A stretch of DNA of 64,000 nucleotides, taken from contig JAJEKV010000028.1 in assembly GCA_021234155.1 (NCBI GenBank), forward strand, positions 15,191,928 to 15,255,927. The letters run 5' to 3'. Positions 45,401-55,996 of this stretch are shown in pieces. Numbering within the stretch: position 1 is the stretch's first letter; the number at the start of each line of letters is the position of its first letter. Position numbers and translations under genes: made by a program. Under the pieces are notes generated by a model. That model ran no database searches. It saw nothing but the letters and a program-made list of their open reading frames with translations, and was not told the origin of the DNA. This DNA comes from Isoetes taiwanensis (taxonomy: Eukaryota > Streptophyta > Lycopodiopsida > Isoetales > Isoetaceae).

Positions 45401-48400
45401 GCTATGTAATGAAGGGAAGCGCCCTTTGCCGCGCAAGAATTGCAATGCACCCAATCGCTTTTGAATTTGAATTCTCGCTTCCGCCGACAAAGAGAATTGG
45501 GTGTAAGGTGGTAACACCTCCCATGTGTCTCGTGGTACCGACCGCCACATTAATCTTGTGGCCGCTGGTAGACCTCTACTAAAAATGTCACTTTCTGAAT
45601 ACACTTTAATGAGTCTGTTTTAGAAAGTGTCATTTTCATGGTACATTTTTTTAATTAGTTGTGCCCTTCATCATGATGGGAGATTCAAAATTTTCGTCAA
45701 CTGGACCCCGCCATGAATATCGCCATCCGCCATAAATACGCCGTCCACCATAAATACGCCTTCCGGCATAAATATGCTGCCCATCATAAATACGCCATGA
45801 TTATGCCACCGTTCATAAATACGCCCCATGAATATGCCCCATAAATACACCGGATGTCTATATATTTCCGCCTCAAATAATAACCTCCTACTAACGATAC
45901 CTCACAAGCACCTCGCCGCTTTCAGCACCTTCACTGCATGAAGACTATCGGGCCAAAGAAACCCTATTAAAATCAGATCGCTACAGCTCGAGAGGACTTC
46001 AAAAATTAGCACTTTTCCCTTATTATTTGTTATAGTATGAGCTTTGCAAGATCGCAGCCACGATCCTATTGACATGAACATATTCCTATTCTTTTAACTG
46101 AATAGTCAATTAAATCGTGGTCGCCATGTTCGCTTAGCTATATTTTATAGTAGTCGCATTCCGCCTATCGAATGTATCGCGACCGCATCTCTTTAGCTTA
46201 TTTCTTTACTGGCCATATTATAAATAATATGCATTCAAAATCCATCGGCATGTATCACACCGCAATCTCAGTGACCTTTAATGACAAATTGGAATACTTG
46301 CAGCTTTGGACTTGTTCCGTCCGATGTGGAGCCTATATGCATAGTAACCCCCTTCGCGAAGTTTTAAAATGGCTATCGAGATAGCCTGCAATACTACGAT
46401 CAAAGGAGACAGTAAGAAAAGATTTGTGTCTTTTCTTGTGACAGAAAAGGCTCAGATGACATGGAACAGATGGGCATCATAGTAGAAATGTAAGGATGTG
46501 GACGTTGAGAATGCCATCATATGCAGCATGGAAGATACTCAACCATTGCAAAGATGTGCCCAAATGGCGCACTACGATCCTTCTATAATGATTTCAAGTA
46601 GCAAGCTAACAAGCCACCGAAAGTGCGCGAAGAATGTTCCTACGGTGCTACCTATGTTACGGTCCGCCTTTCCATCATACTCCACTCCCTCGCTGACTGC
46701 AAAGGAATCGCGGATCTCCGCTGGTTGGTTTGGCAAATGATAAGAAGACACCTTCTTGTGCTATTAAGGCCAAGAAGCGATAGCACGATGCCTCGTGTCA
46801 TGGATACTAAACCTCCGCCGAGAGCCGAGATAAGAAAAGGCAAGTGGTTCCCTTGGCCACTTTGAGCCATCTCTCATGCCAAGGAACAAACACATGTTCA
46901 AAGTGGTATCCTATGTGCTTTGTAGTAGAGAATCCTACGTAACAAAAAACTCCATTATGCCTCCACCTCAAACGTATAATCGAGCAAACTAAAAAGACAC
47001 CTCTGCTCCAAAGATTAAAAATTTAAGATTAACTTGGAGGAAGCAACATGCACTCCATCCTCAAAAAACAGTCCACTTCCAGCACACCTACATCTTCTCT
47101 CGATATTCCCAAGCTTCATCATCTCTGCTCTCACCTATCCTAGTGCAAGACGCCTCAGCTTCCTCGAATCAAAATTTAATCCCGAGGAATAAAAGAAGTT
47201 GGCAGATCAACTACTCAAGAATTGAATAATAGTTCAAGAGGAACGACGACGTCGATGTTAACAGAGTTCTAAATCGCGGCCTCATCAAGTAAGTGCGTTG
47301 ACGCCAGCCAGATGTAGTACCATTTGATCCACTCTCACGAGGTGTTTATGTTTGTTTTTACTTATGTCATTTGTGATCCGCTGTTTGAATATCCGCTGAC
47401 ATGTGAATAGGAAGAGATACGCCGTCACCTGCAGACCCCTGACCGAAAGAAATTTTATGTTATTTCCTGCAACCACAAAGATATTTGTCGCTTCAATTGC
47501 TCCGCCTACATTGATGAGATGTTCAACAATCTTACTAGAATTTGCAAAGGCATATGCAAAGAGAAGAACTCGAAAGTGTTGAATGGGAATCAATCGAGCA
47601 AAGAATATATACATTTATCTATACAATGTAATGATATTATTGTTAACACGCCTATAAGGAACTCCATCGCGGAAAAGCTCCAACTTCAAGAATCAACACA
47701 AAGCATATGGATGTCCACCACAAGGACCCGCCAATGTGAACGGGCCGCGGATATCCGTGATGGAAGGTAAGTGCGATCTTTTCATGGCAAGATCGCCACT
47801 ACCTATCCTATGACCTATTTATTTTGCAGGATTTGTGGAGGTGGCAAACTACAACATTGAAGACGGCGCGAGCTTTAAAAGATGAAAACAATTCATTCAT
47901 GCAAGAAGAGCCTTGGTCCAAGTTTATGCAAAAGTTGTTTCCAAGTGGACGGGCAAGAAAACTTGTGGATGATCATATAGTGAATTCGCCCATAGGCCTA
48001 CCCAAAGATTTCTTCAGCAAAACCTTTTGCACTATTTACGTGGTGGCGCTTCAATGAGGAAGTTTCATGCCTTGCGGATGAAATTTTAGAAGGAAAGACA
48101 TACTTGAAACCGCTAGCCGATATGCCGTCGCGGATGACCGTGAACAAATGGCAATCGACGCCGTGACACCTATTTTATGCCGAAAAACATTGTCCTATAA
48201 TAGCATTATGGACTAATATTATGCCGCTAAGAGAGCGTAAAGCAAGTTTCCAGAGTTTAATGCAGCGTGCTTCTTGACATTGCAGTGCAGATTTGATTTT
48301 GAGTATATCAAAGCTAACTACAATGAAGGACCATGTGCAGGGAATCTTCCAGGTGTCTTTCTGACTAATCAGGTCTTATTCTGGGTTTTAAGAAGCAAAC

Positions 48401-50186
48401 AAGATGAAAGAATAGAGAAATACCGCTCTGCTGTGGTGACTAAAACACTAAATACTTGTAAAACTCCAAAGCCGCAGAAATGCATAATGGTGTTCATTGA
48501 CATGAAGAGGTGCACAACAAGATGGGATGTAAAGAAATATCTCGCCTCTTTCCAACAGATTAAGTATCATGACTAATGCCAAGGTCTACCACATTGTCAT
48601 GTTTTTGACCGTCAACTACCTAATTGCTTATATAGCCAAAGTCGTGCAAGGTAGTTCACATGTATCCATTGGTGCTTATGAAGAGTGCCCGGGTAAGCAA
48701 GAAAATGGTCAAAAGTTTCAATACTGCCATCATGCATGTTAACATAATAAAGGAGGCTCGCAGGATTCCCTTTCACAGCCTAGTTTGAACTCGCATTGAC
48801 ATGTGAACAATGCCCCAAAAAGCACTCCCATTCCTAAACATGAAATTACAGTAAATCTAAGAGCAAAAGATGAGAAATTGAAGAAAAATACATGATGTAT
48901 TTTATAGGCAAGCCTAAGTTTTCTTGGGTGAACATGATGGTGACTTTGTTTTGAAAAGTGAAGCCAAGATATCTTTACATTTATCACATAGTTAATGAAC
49001 TAGTTCCCATTGACTCGGATCGTTTCTGATTTTTCTCACGTACACTTAGGGTGGCTTTGATCCAGTGAGAAAACCCGGAGTGTGTCATTCAAGATGATGC
49101 TAAGGTATGTCATTTCCTGGTATCATTTTTGAGACCTTGAGAAGATGGCCGTGCCAAGCCCCCATGTGGAGGAAGAAATAATGTGCTGATGACTCAAGTA
49201 AATAACACCTGATCAGCCCGATGTAAATATTACCCAAGATACGATTTGACTAATCGGATGACATATTGACAAATTAGATGCCAAAGGCTATGAAGAGAGA
49301 CTAGCAAAAGCTAGGCCCATAGAAGGCAAAGAGCTTGATCCAAAGTTCGAAGTTAGAATTATTAAACTGTAAAGCAGCCTTTGACGCAAAGAATGCCCAT
49401 GTTCACAGTGAAAATCAATGGGGTGCCGCGACTTGCTCTCGACGCTGAATATATAGGATCTGACTGGGCTACCAAATTGAGGATGAGGCAAAGGACAAGA
49501 ATACCTAAAACGTTAAAGAAGAATGGCGCCTTTAATTTAGCAAGTCAAGCATACAGAACTATTAGAGGTACAGAGAGCATGGAGGATCAAATGTCATCTG
49601 CTCAACGCCACAAAAAAATTGGCTGAGCTAATGGAAGTGGACATGCCTATTGTGCCATCGCCACGTAAATGGAAATGTCGAAACTATAGCAAAGAAAGCC
49701 GTACATATTACAAGAATATCAAAGGAGCTTAGTATTGTTCCGTGACTCACCTAAGAGACTGAAATCGCCCGCGACATTCTCACCTCTTTTCATAATTTGA
49801 TATCTAATTTCCCAATACAAATTAATATACGTACTTAATTCGCCACGTAAACGATGGTAATGTAATATATTTTTCAATTTTTCCTACTATCGCATTCTAT
49901 TGTTTTATCACAATCCTATCTCAATTTAATATGTTTTGTTCTTTTCCATAAATCGCCGTATGACCGTTTCCTCGAGCAATTCAGTTCATATATTTTTAGA
50001 GATTGAATGTCATCCCAAGAAATAAGATATTCTGCCGCACAATATGGAATCTCGCTGCCAACATTTTATTATTCGTGATTTAGCCTTCCTGCATTAATCG
50101 CATAGCTTAATTAGGACAAATAATTATATTTCTGATGAATACTACAACCTATTTCGTTCTCGATCGAGAAAACAAAATTTCTCTAA
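42460..50186. other. 7.7-kb region of uninterpretable, frame-broken sequence
   Basis: No intact gene. Several open stretches have protein-like texture (44226-44468 and 44677-44904 antisense; 46498-46740, 47824-48057, 48274-48576 and 49381-49626 sense), but none matches a family I can name. Neighbouring frames appear to continue one another across indels, as in decayed transposon genes. Gypsy remnants on the same strand lie on both sides. A 12-bp-motif minisatellite is at 45715-45855. Confidence 0.4.
45715..45855 (+). repeat. Minisatellite of CATAAATACGCC units
   Basis: CATAAATACGCC or CATGAATATGCC recurs about nine times with variable 5-10-base spacers (periods about 17-21). Confidence 0.85.
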
Positions 50187-51040
50187 TTAATTAATTCTTG
50201 CTTTATTCTGCATGTCATGGAGAATCAGCTTTCTCATTCTAGATGATTCTAGCATGTATAATTTATTTTTATGGCACAAGAGTTGCCTTCCTTCTTGAAA
50301 TGTCTGAAGGTTTCTCTTTCCTTGTCTGTTCTTGCCTCCTTTGAAAGGCTTGCCCATATCTCTTGGAAATCCTTGTCTATAGGTAATGTCTCCTTCATTC
50401 TCTTGCCAAACTTCCTGGTGAGTATTGATATGGCGTTGCACTACCCTTGTTAAAGGGTGCCTTGAGAGTGCATCCGCAACCATATTAAGTTTTTCTAAAG
50501 TCATACTCCTCCAAGACCTCCATCCATCTTCTCTGCCTTAGGTTGAGATGTGGTTGGATGAAGGCACATTGAAGACTTTGATGGTCAGTGTCCAATTGGA
50601 ACTTCCTTCCCAATAAATAATATCTCGAAATCTTAAGTGCTCCTACACCTACTAGTAGCTCCTGATCACGGGTTGGGTAGTGAGTCTCGGCGTCATTCAT
50701 TTTTTGGGAGTCATATGCTGCGATCCTTTCCTCTTGCATTAGCACTGCTCCTGTTGCAATCTTGCTAGCATCAGTCACTATCAACTTATCCTTTTCTAGA
50801 TCTAGCAGTGTTAAGACTGGGGCGGTTGTCAAGTCTTCTTTTAACTTTTCAAATCCTGCCTGGGCCTTCTTGTGCCAATGATTCGTCCAATTCTTTATCT
50901 TTTCTGCTTTCGTGAGGTCTGTCAATGGTACTTCTATCTAAAGTTCTTGAAACGTTTCCTGTAGTAACCTGCTAATCCCAAGAAGCTTCTCACCTCATGC
51001 ACATTCTTTGGTGCCAGGGGGAAACTTAATGTGATTAAGG
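50187..51040 (-). pseudogene. Ty3/gypsy RT end, RNase H and integrase start (broken)
   Basis: Antisense, from 51040: APKNVHEVRSFLGLAGYYRK (end of RT), then KLIVTDASKIATGAVLMQE, ETHYPTRDQELL, TDHQSLQ and LNLRQRRWMEVLEEYDF (RNase H), then VADALSRHP and an integrase N-terminal stretch with KLILHDM. Order and spacing fit plant gypsy pol. One frameshift separates the two main open stretches. It could be the upstream part of the integrase fragment at 41943-42182, with the 8 kb between them inserted later; that link is inference. Confidence 0.85.
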
Positions 51041-51800
51041 TGAATCTTCATAGAATATTGGGGAATCTAGAGAAATCTTAGGGAACCTAAGGAAAATCTA
51101 AGGGGATATAGGGGAATTGAAGGGAACCTTGATGGAGTCTCAAGGGATCTTGAAAGAATCTAGGAAATCTTAGAAAGTCTGTGGAATCTAGCGGGATGTA
51201 TGAAAACCTTGAAAATCCAATGGAATCTTTGCATAATATTGAGGAATCTAATAGAACCTTACCGAAACCTTACAGGATACATGGAATCTTGAAGGGATCT
51301 TGAAGGAACCTTGAGGAACATATGGTAATCATAGAGAATCTAGATAATCTTCATGGAATCTTAGAGAATCTAGGGGGGTTTATAGGAATCCTAGGGGTAT
51401 CTTGAAGAATCGAGTGGAATCTCATAAAATATTGAGGAATCTGAGGAAATCTTTATAGAATCTTATGGAATCTCAAGGAGTTTCAAAGGGATCTTCAGGA
51501 ATCTAAGGGAACCTTGATGGAATCTTATAGAATCTTGAAGGAATATAGGAGAATCCTTATAAATCTTAGAATCTTCATTGAGCGACTCTAAATTTGATTT
51601 TAATCAAATTTGTACAATCCCTCATAGTACAAAATGGAATCTTCATGAATTATTGGGGAATCTAAGGGAATGTCTGTAGAATCTTTGAGAATCTCAAGGA
51701 ATATTCAGGAAGGTCTTAGGGAATCTAAGGGAACATTGATGGAATCTCAAATGATCTAAGGGAATCTTTATATCAAGGAGAATATCTATGGAATCTTCAA
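51040..51800 (+). repeat. Degenerate array of GGAATCT words
   Basis: About 750 bp in which GGAATCT, GAATCTT or GGGATCTTGA recurs dozens of times at irregular spacing of about 10-20 bases. The longer unit GGGAACCTTGATGGAATCT is seen at several places. It directly adjoins the gypsy RT remnant. The word AATTTGTACAATCCCT occurs at about 51607 and 51826, near the array's right end. Confidence 0.8.
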
Positions 51801-52200
51801 TTAATAACTAAAGGCTTCTATTCGAATTTGTACAATCCCTTGTCATACAACCACTTGTATATATATATCTAAAAAATTCGTTCGTATGAGTCCCACGTTA
51901 ATGAATTGCATGAGTCCCACTGTAATGAATGGAGATTGAATCCCGTAATGTTTAGTTTGCACGAGCCCAATTCTGTGGATAAACAACAGTGCATGATGAT
52001 GCAAGTGAAATCGTCAGGTCATCGACAAAATGCAAGTAAATTTCAATGGAATTCCAAGTAAAATCCAAAATGCTTATTGGCATTATATCAAGGCTATGGG
52101 AGCAGAATTGGGCCTGCCCAAACTTTACGTTGCACCAGTCGTGCATCCAGGGTTTATTTGTTGATATTTCTTGCAACAAGGATGTGAGTATATAGCTTAT

Positions 52201-52312
52201 TCCTTATGTGGCTAGTCCATTGGGTTAGCAATTAAGAGATTCTGTGTTCAGTCTCTGGGGGTCCATTATATGTCCTCATGGATATCTACATGACATCAGT
52301 GTTTGGACTATG
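52201..52312 (+). repeat. SINE copy 3
   Basis: TGGCTAGTCCATTGGGTTAG (A-box region) and GTGTTCAGTCTCTGGGGGTC (B-box region), followed by ATATGTCCTCATGGAT. The B-box segment is nearly identical to copy 1 near 2945. Confidence 0.7.
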
Positions 52313-52320
52313 AGAAAATA

Positions 52321-52505
52321 GCCTTTCGCGGCATTTTTGGACTATACAAGTGTCGATTGGAGGTTTGTTCAAACAAATGGAGGGGTGCTCAAACAAATCA
52401 GCCTTTCGAGGCATTTATTGGACCCATCCAAGTGTCGATTGGAGGCTTGTTCAAACAAATCATTTCAAACAAATGGAGGGCTCCTCAAACCAATTATTTT
52501 AAACA
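52321..52505 (+). repeat. 80-bp tandem duplication
   Basis: GCCTTTCGCGGCATTTTTGG at 52321 and GCCTTTCGAGGCATTTATTG at 52401 begin two units sharing AAGTGTCGATTGGAGG and TTGTTCAAACAAAT. The word TCAAACAAATGGAGG recurs five times in all. Confidence 0.9.
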
Positions 52506-52539
52506 AATAGAGTGCCAAACAGAAAAGGAAACTGCATTA

Positions 52540-52955
52540 TATATGAGTGATATATAAAATATCAACAATAAAAGAAAGACAAATTGAAGGATTCATATAT
52601 AGTTTTTTTACACAACTAATTATATGTTAGACTAGGTATAGACACTCAAACATATTGGACTAATTCATTTGCAACCTCTTTTCACTAGAGTACATGAATT
52701 GAAATTTTCAATGTTTGGGGACTATGTTTCTTGATTTTTTTTTTTCTTTGATGTAGATATTTCTTTTTGATGTGGGAAGCTCAAGACCTCAAGTTATATG
52801 CTACAGGATGTTCAAAACTTGTAAAAGAATCTAAATATCAAATGGATTCCCATATGGTTTACTGAAATAAAATATCAACGATGAAAGAAAGGCAAACTAA
52901 AGAATCTATATATAGTTCTTTACACAACTAACTATCAACACATATGTAATTGTGT
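52540..52955 (+). repeat. Dispersed repeat, copies 1 and 2
   Basis: AAAATATCAACAATAAAAGAAAG..TATATAGTTTT..ACTAATTCATTTGCA..TTCAATGTTTGGGG occurs at 52555-52735. A second partial unit (AAAACTTGTAAAAGAATCTA to ACACAACTAACTA) lies at 52810-52935. Both match 55430-55760. Confidence 0.8.
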
Positions 52956-55429
52956 TTGAAATTTTTCTTTTTTCTTTTTTTTAGTTTCATGGTTCTCCGC
53001 CGCAATCCTAGTTTCCCTTTTATTGCCACGTTTTTCTTTTCGACAATCCCTTCAAACATATGGCGGTCAGCTTCCAGCCTTGATCCGACGGGCTATGGGC
53101 GTTTCCATGCTCAAGCTCTTCTTGCCACATTGCCGATCTTTTGTGGCCGTTGCTCATGCCTTCTTGCTACATCAGCTGATCTTTGTGGCTATTTTTTGCC
53201 GCAGTTTCGAATTACCGAGACAAATTTATGCCTATGGTGCTTATGGTTTGTGCATAGCTCGCTGTGGGCCTTTTGCTAATCCGTAAGGAGAGCAAGCTAT
53301 GGCAGCCGCAGCTTGTGCATCATCCGCTTTAGTACCTACAGCTGTTCTAATTTCTTCTTCTGTGTATTTAGCGCCGGATCCTGGGCCCATTTACTTGCTT
53401 TTTTCCTTAATTGAATGCATTATCTCAGACATCCTTTTGATCGATTGATCGAGATTGCTGAATGCACCGATATGTCGCATTGATCGTAATTGGTTGAGGA
53501 GTTATAAATTTCCTCAGATATACGCACTCATCTCCGCTTGCGTGCTTCTAGCCCCCTTTCTTGGATATAAATTCGACGAAATTTTTGTGTCCGCGTTTCC
53601 TCGTAAGAGATATGGCGTATGGTGATCCGGCCAAGAGTTCATTTCAAGTGAAGAGGTATTCTCGGGGTCAATAAAAGCTCCACCTCAAGCTCAATCAAAG
53701 GGCTCTTTCGCCATTACGCCAGCCTTTCTACCACGAGAGGCCCCCTCCGTCTCCTAAGCACTCCACTGTAATGGCTTGACTCAGTAATAATTAAATTGCC
53801 TATCGACGGAGTTCGCTGGGTTATGCAGATCGTATAATCAACAAAAGAGAGGAACCTGGCTTTGTTTTGAACTTTGAATAATTCTAAATGGATTTTTGTT
53901 GAATGATGCAGCTTTTACCAGATTTTGGATTTGATCCTCTTGGCCGGGTAAGTCCCTTTAGCAACCTGATCTATATAATAAAAGAGAATTTGACATAACA
54001 GAATAATGACATTTCCCCAATTTTGAATGCGCCTTCCTCTCCGTGAGAGTCCTAAATGGCTAGCTAGTACCAGAGATAGTGCATTGCAGATGGGCAATGT
54101 TAGGGCTGTAGGAATTTTCATTCCCCGAGGCTCACTAAGCTAGGAATCCTAACACCCCATAATGGTTCACCGCAGTGGGGAGTGCAAGAATATTTCATGT
54201 GATTCCAATAACCAACTCGCTTATAATAGAGATAATTCTCACATGGTTCGGGTCAAGGAAGAAGATGGCCGACATTATCAACCAAAGCTCAAGTATCATT
54301 GCATCCTATTTTCTCCAAACAAATGCTTGGCTGTGTACGATGTTGGCTACCCTCGATGGTTTCGCTGGGTTTGACCTCTTGATGGGGGCTAGGATCTCCG
54401 TGAGAAGATTAAGGAGCTCGCAACTGGGCGAGATTAAGAATGGCAGCCTGGGCTATGTTGGTCGCTCTCCGTGCCCCTTCCACCTCTACACCCCAGACCG
54501 CCCCATTGACAACCTTTTATTGCTCATCTTTTCTCGATCCTCGCCATGCCACCATCTTCCGTGTTAATTTCCTTCAACTTTTTTCTAGGACGACTCCTTT
54601 TTAACTTCTTCTCTTTTTGCTTAGTTAAGACTCCTTCTTTTGTGCAAAATTTGCATTGGTAAAATATAACCGTATAGAACTCATAAACATATCAAGGTAT
54701 CGACTATGGAAGTAAGTGATATATTCTAGATGGATACGGTTGTCATTGAGAAATTGCTCCTTCCTCGCTTCTAACTATAGATGAGTTTTGAGTCAGTGTG
54801 CCTTTTGTATCCCCTCGTGAAGAGAAAGACAACTCATGCAGAATTTTCCAAGTAGACTGTACCCAAAATTTTCAAAAAGGTTACAAGATGCAGCAAGTAA
54901 AAGGCCACAAATAAAAAGGCCACAATGTGTTCATATTATAGAGCTTAAGAATTAATGATGGGTCATAATGAGAGAACGCGATTGCTATAGCCGAAGTAAC
55001 GTGATCGCGGGTTCTATATCCAAACCCCATATACTAACAAAGGGTTTATATTCAACCCTCGAGCATTCCGCCAACCTTTGGGTTATTACGTCAATGGTGC
55101 AACTTTCTTCTTTTTATGACCCTAGTGCCAAAGGCTTCTTCCACAATTGAGGTAGACATTTTATGGTAGGGGTAATGTCCTCAGAGGCTATTACGCTAAA
55201 AAGGCTTCAAAAGTGGAATTTTTCATATTTTGAACAAAAACATTTGGCAAGGTAATGAGGTTTAAAACTCCGTGATACTCTAAACCGATTATTACTACCT
55301 ATAATTCAAATCTATAAGTAAGTCAATATAGGAAAATGTTTGCTTGGCTATCCATGAATAACTCGCCTCCAAATGCGTGGAGTCGAAAGAGAATGTTCAT
55401 GCCTTGGGTCAGCCGTGGATAAATTTGGA
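52956..55429. other. Intergenic, no gene recognised
   Basis: Contains a 130-codon open frame at 54175-54567 (segments TNSLIIEIILTWFG and LATLDGFAGFDLLMG) with hydrophobic stretches but no family I can identify, and other short frames. Nothing firm. Confidence 0.35.
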
Positions 55430-55790
55430 AATTTCCAATGTTTGGAGCCTATGTGCTACAAAGTGTTTTAAAACTTGTAAAAGAATCTAACTATAAAATG
55501 GATTGACATATCGTTTAAAGAAATAAAATATCAACAATGGAAGAAAGGCAACTGAAGGACCTAGTATATAGTTTTCTAAACTAATTATATTAGACTAGGT
55601 CTAAACATTTAACACATTGCACTAATTCATTTGCAGCCTCTTTTCAATGGGCCTATTGTACTTGAATGGAAACTTCCAATGTTTGGGGCCGATGTTTCCT
55701 AAAACATTTCCTTCTTTAATAACTTTCAATATGATCCAATGTTTCTTTTCAAGGTAGAAGGTGAAGTGTGAAACCTTATATTATGTGCTA
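55430..55790 (+). repeat. Dispersed repeat, copy 3
   Basis: Collinear with 52540-52955: AAAACTTGTAAAAGAATCTA, AAAATATCAACAATGGAAGAAAG, TATATAGTTTTCTAAACTAA, ACTAATTCATTTGCAGCCTC and CCAATGTTTGGGGCCGATG. Confidence 0.8.
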
Positions 55791-55794
55791 CATG

Positions 55795-55908
55795 ATGTAA
55801 GGCGGGTGGAGGCAAGTCCTAATAAAGCAATGTTGGTGTGGTGTGTGCCTCATATGTCTAACCAAATAATGTCAATGTGGCATGACTTAAAAATTAGTGT
55901 TTCTTCTT
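55795..55908 (+). repeat. SINE copy 4, in the 3' flank of RLK2
   Basis: Body only: GGAGGCAAGTCCTAATAAAG, CAATGTTGGTGTGGTGTG, CATATGTCTAACCAAATAAT and GTCAATGTGGCATGACTTAA match copy 2. The tRNA-type head is missing. It ends about 90 bases beyond the RLK2 stop codon, so it may lie in that gene's 3' untranslated region in antisense. Confidence 0.7.
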
Positions 55909-55996
55909 CTTCTTTGATAACAATAATTACATTTGGCAATATAATACATGGTGCTAAATTTCTATTGCTAAAACCAACTTCTAGATTCCACAAATA

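Noticed and set aside
48570-48610. GLPHCHV-like HUH motif suggesting a Helitron Rep
   Set aside because: Preceded by a stop, with no Rep context before it and no helicase motifs after it; probably chance.
49381-49626. Retroviral-type aspartic protease (FTVKINGVPRLALDAE)
   Set aside because: The D-S/T-G core is not present and neighbouring gag or RT sequence on this strand is lacking.
51040-51800. CRISPR-like or regularly spaced array
   Set aside because: GGAATCT spacing is irregular and units are degenerate; no constant repeat with unique spacers anywhere in the window.
54175-54567. Membrane protein gene
   Set aside because: 130 codons with hydrophobic pieces but no start context, splice pattern or recognised motif.
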